From contig CM057135.1 in the NCBI GenBank assembly GCA_029964075.1, forward strand, positions 18,192,863-18,256,862: a DNA stretch of 64,000 nucleotides. Direction: 5' to 3'. The notes beneath the pieces are model-generated. The model did not search any database. It saw only the letters and a program-made list of their open reading frames with translations, and was not told the DNA's origin. Of the stretch, positions 63,934-64,000 are shown one piece after another. How positions within the stretch are numbered: the first letter of the stretch is position 1; each line of letters starts with the position of its first letter. Source of the stretch: Patiria pectinifera (lineage: Eukaryota > Echinodermata > Asteroidea > Valvatida > Asterinidae). Made by a program: the position numbers and the translations under genes.

Positions 63934-64000
63934 GTAAAAATACACAAAGAATCATGTCAGACGTACCAATTTCAGACTTCAAAATACCAAGTATGTTTTG

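Noticed and set aside
1-64000. tRNA or rRNA genes
   Set aside because: No cloverleaf with convincing A and B boxes or rRNA-like conserved block was recognised by eye; a dedicated scan was not possible.

Overview
The window looks like nuclear DNA of a marine invertebrate animal. Exons are short and bounded by GT..AG introns. Intergenic DNA is dense with degenerate transposons, hairpins and tandem arrays, and motifs such as TAGGCCTA and ACATGTACATGT recur. An echinoderm or other invertebrate deuterostome fits, but I cannot fix the taxon from sequence alone. There is no bacterial operon structure in the host part.

Layout: (1) 1-3377: a G/T-rich repeat, two exon-like pieces of an integrase-core gene (569-940), and AAGTCACAAGTC-type repeat clusters. 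(2) 3378-20565: a long foldback element built of nested inverted arrays (3378-6098), inside an ~8.2-8.7 kb tandem duplication (copy 1 ~3600-11882, copy 2 ~11880-20565). Each copy carries two phase-compatible minus-strand host exons (a SAM-like end, then a GGGT-type domain). (3) 20566-22750: dispersed MITE-like repeats and a 125-bp direct repeat. (4) 22752-38500: a Polinton/Maverick element of ~15.7 kb with long terminal inverted repeats and a 6-bp TGTCAA duplication. It carries protein-primed DNA polymerase B, integrase, packaging ATPase, major and minor capsid candidates, several conserved but unnamed structural or membrane proteins, and a TFIIB-like transcription factor. It is broken in a handful of places but still largely open, so it is probably fairly young. 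(5) 38507-42115: two minus-strand exons of a host gene with repeats in its intron. (6) 42116-51790: MITEs, a 170-bp satellite, an acidic-repeat exon, and a hierarchical ACCATT-rich array. (7) 51791-55397: a decayed Helitron (Helentron-type) with C76-like and OTU protease modules upstream of the Rep domain. (8) 55650-64000: a ~310-370-bp tandem repeat, a LINE remnant split by a piggyBac-like MITE, a hAT (ZBED) transposase remnant, and two exons of a plus-strand host gene running off the window end.

How it works together: the Polinton is the one coherent gene system. Polymerase and integrase lie tail to tail on the left. The capsid/ATPase/structural block follows on the plus strand. A minus-strand structural gene converges on it at a terminator-like hairpin, and a TFIIB-like gene reads inward from the right end. 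Recurrent AT-rich TAAATG-like start contexts, hairpins at gene ends and the TFIIB-like gene together suggest that this lineage brought some of its own transcription signals and machinery. That is the most notable signal in the window. The host genes are represented only by isolated exons, so their products cannot be named with confidence.
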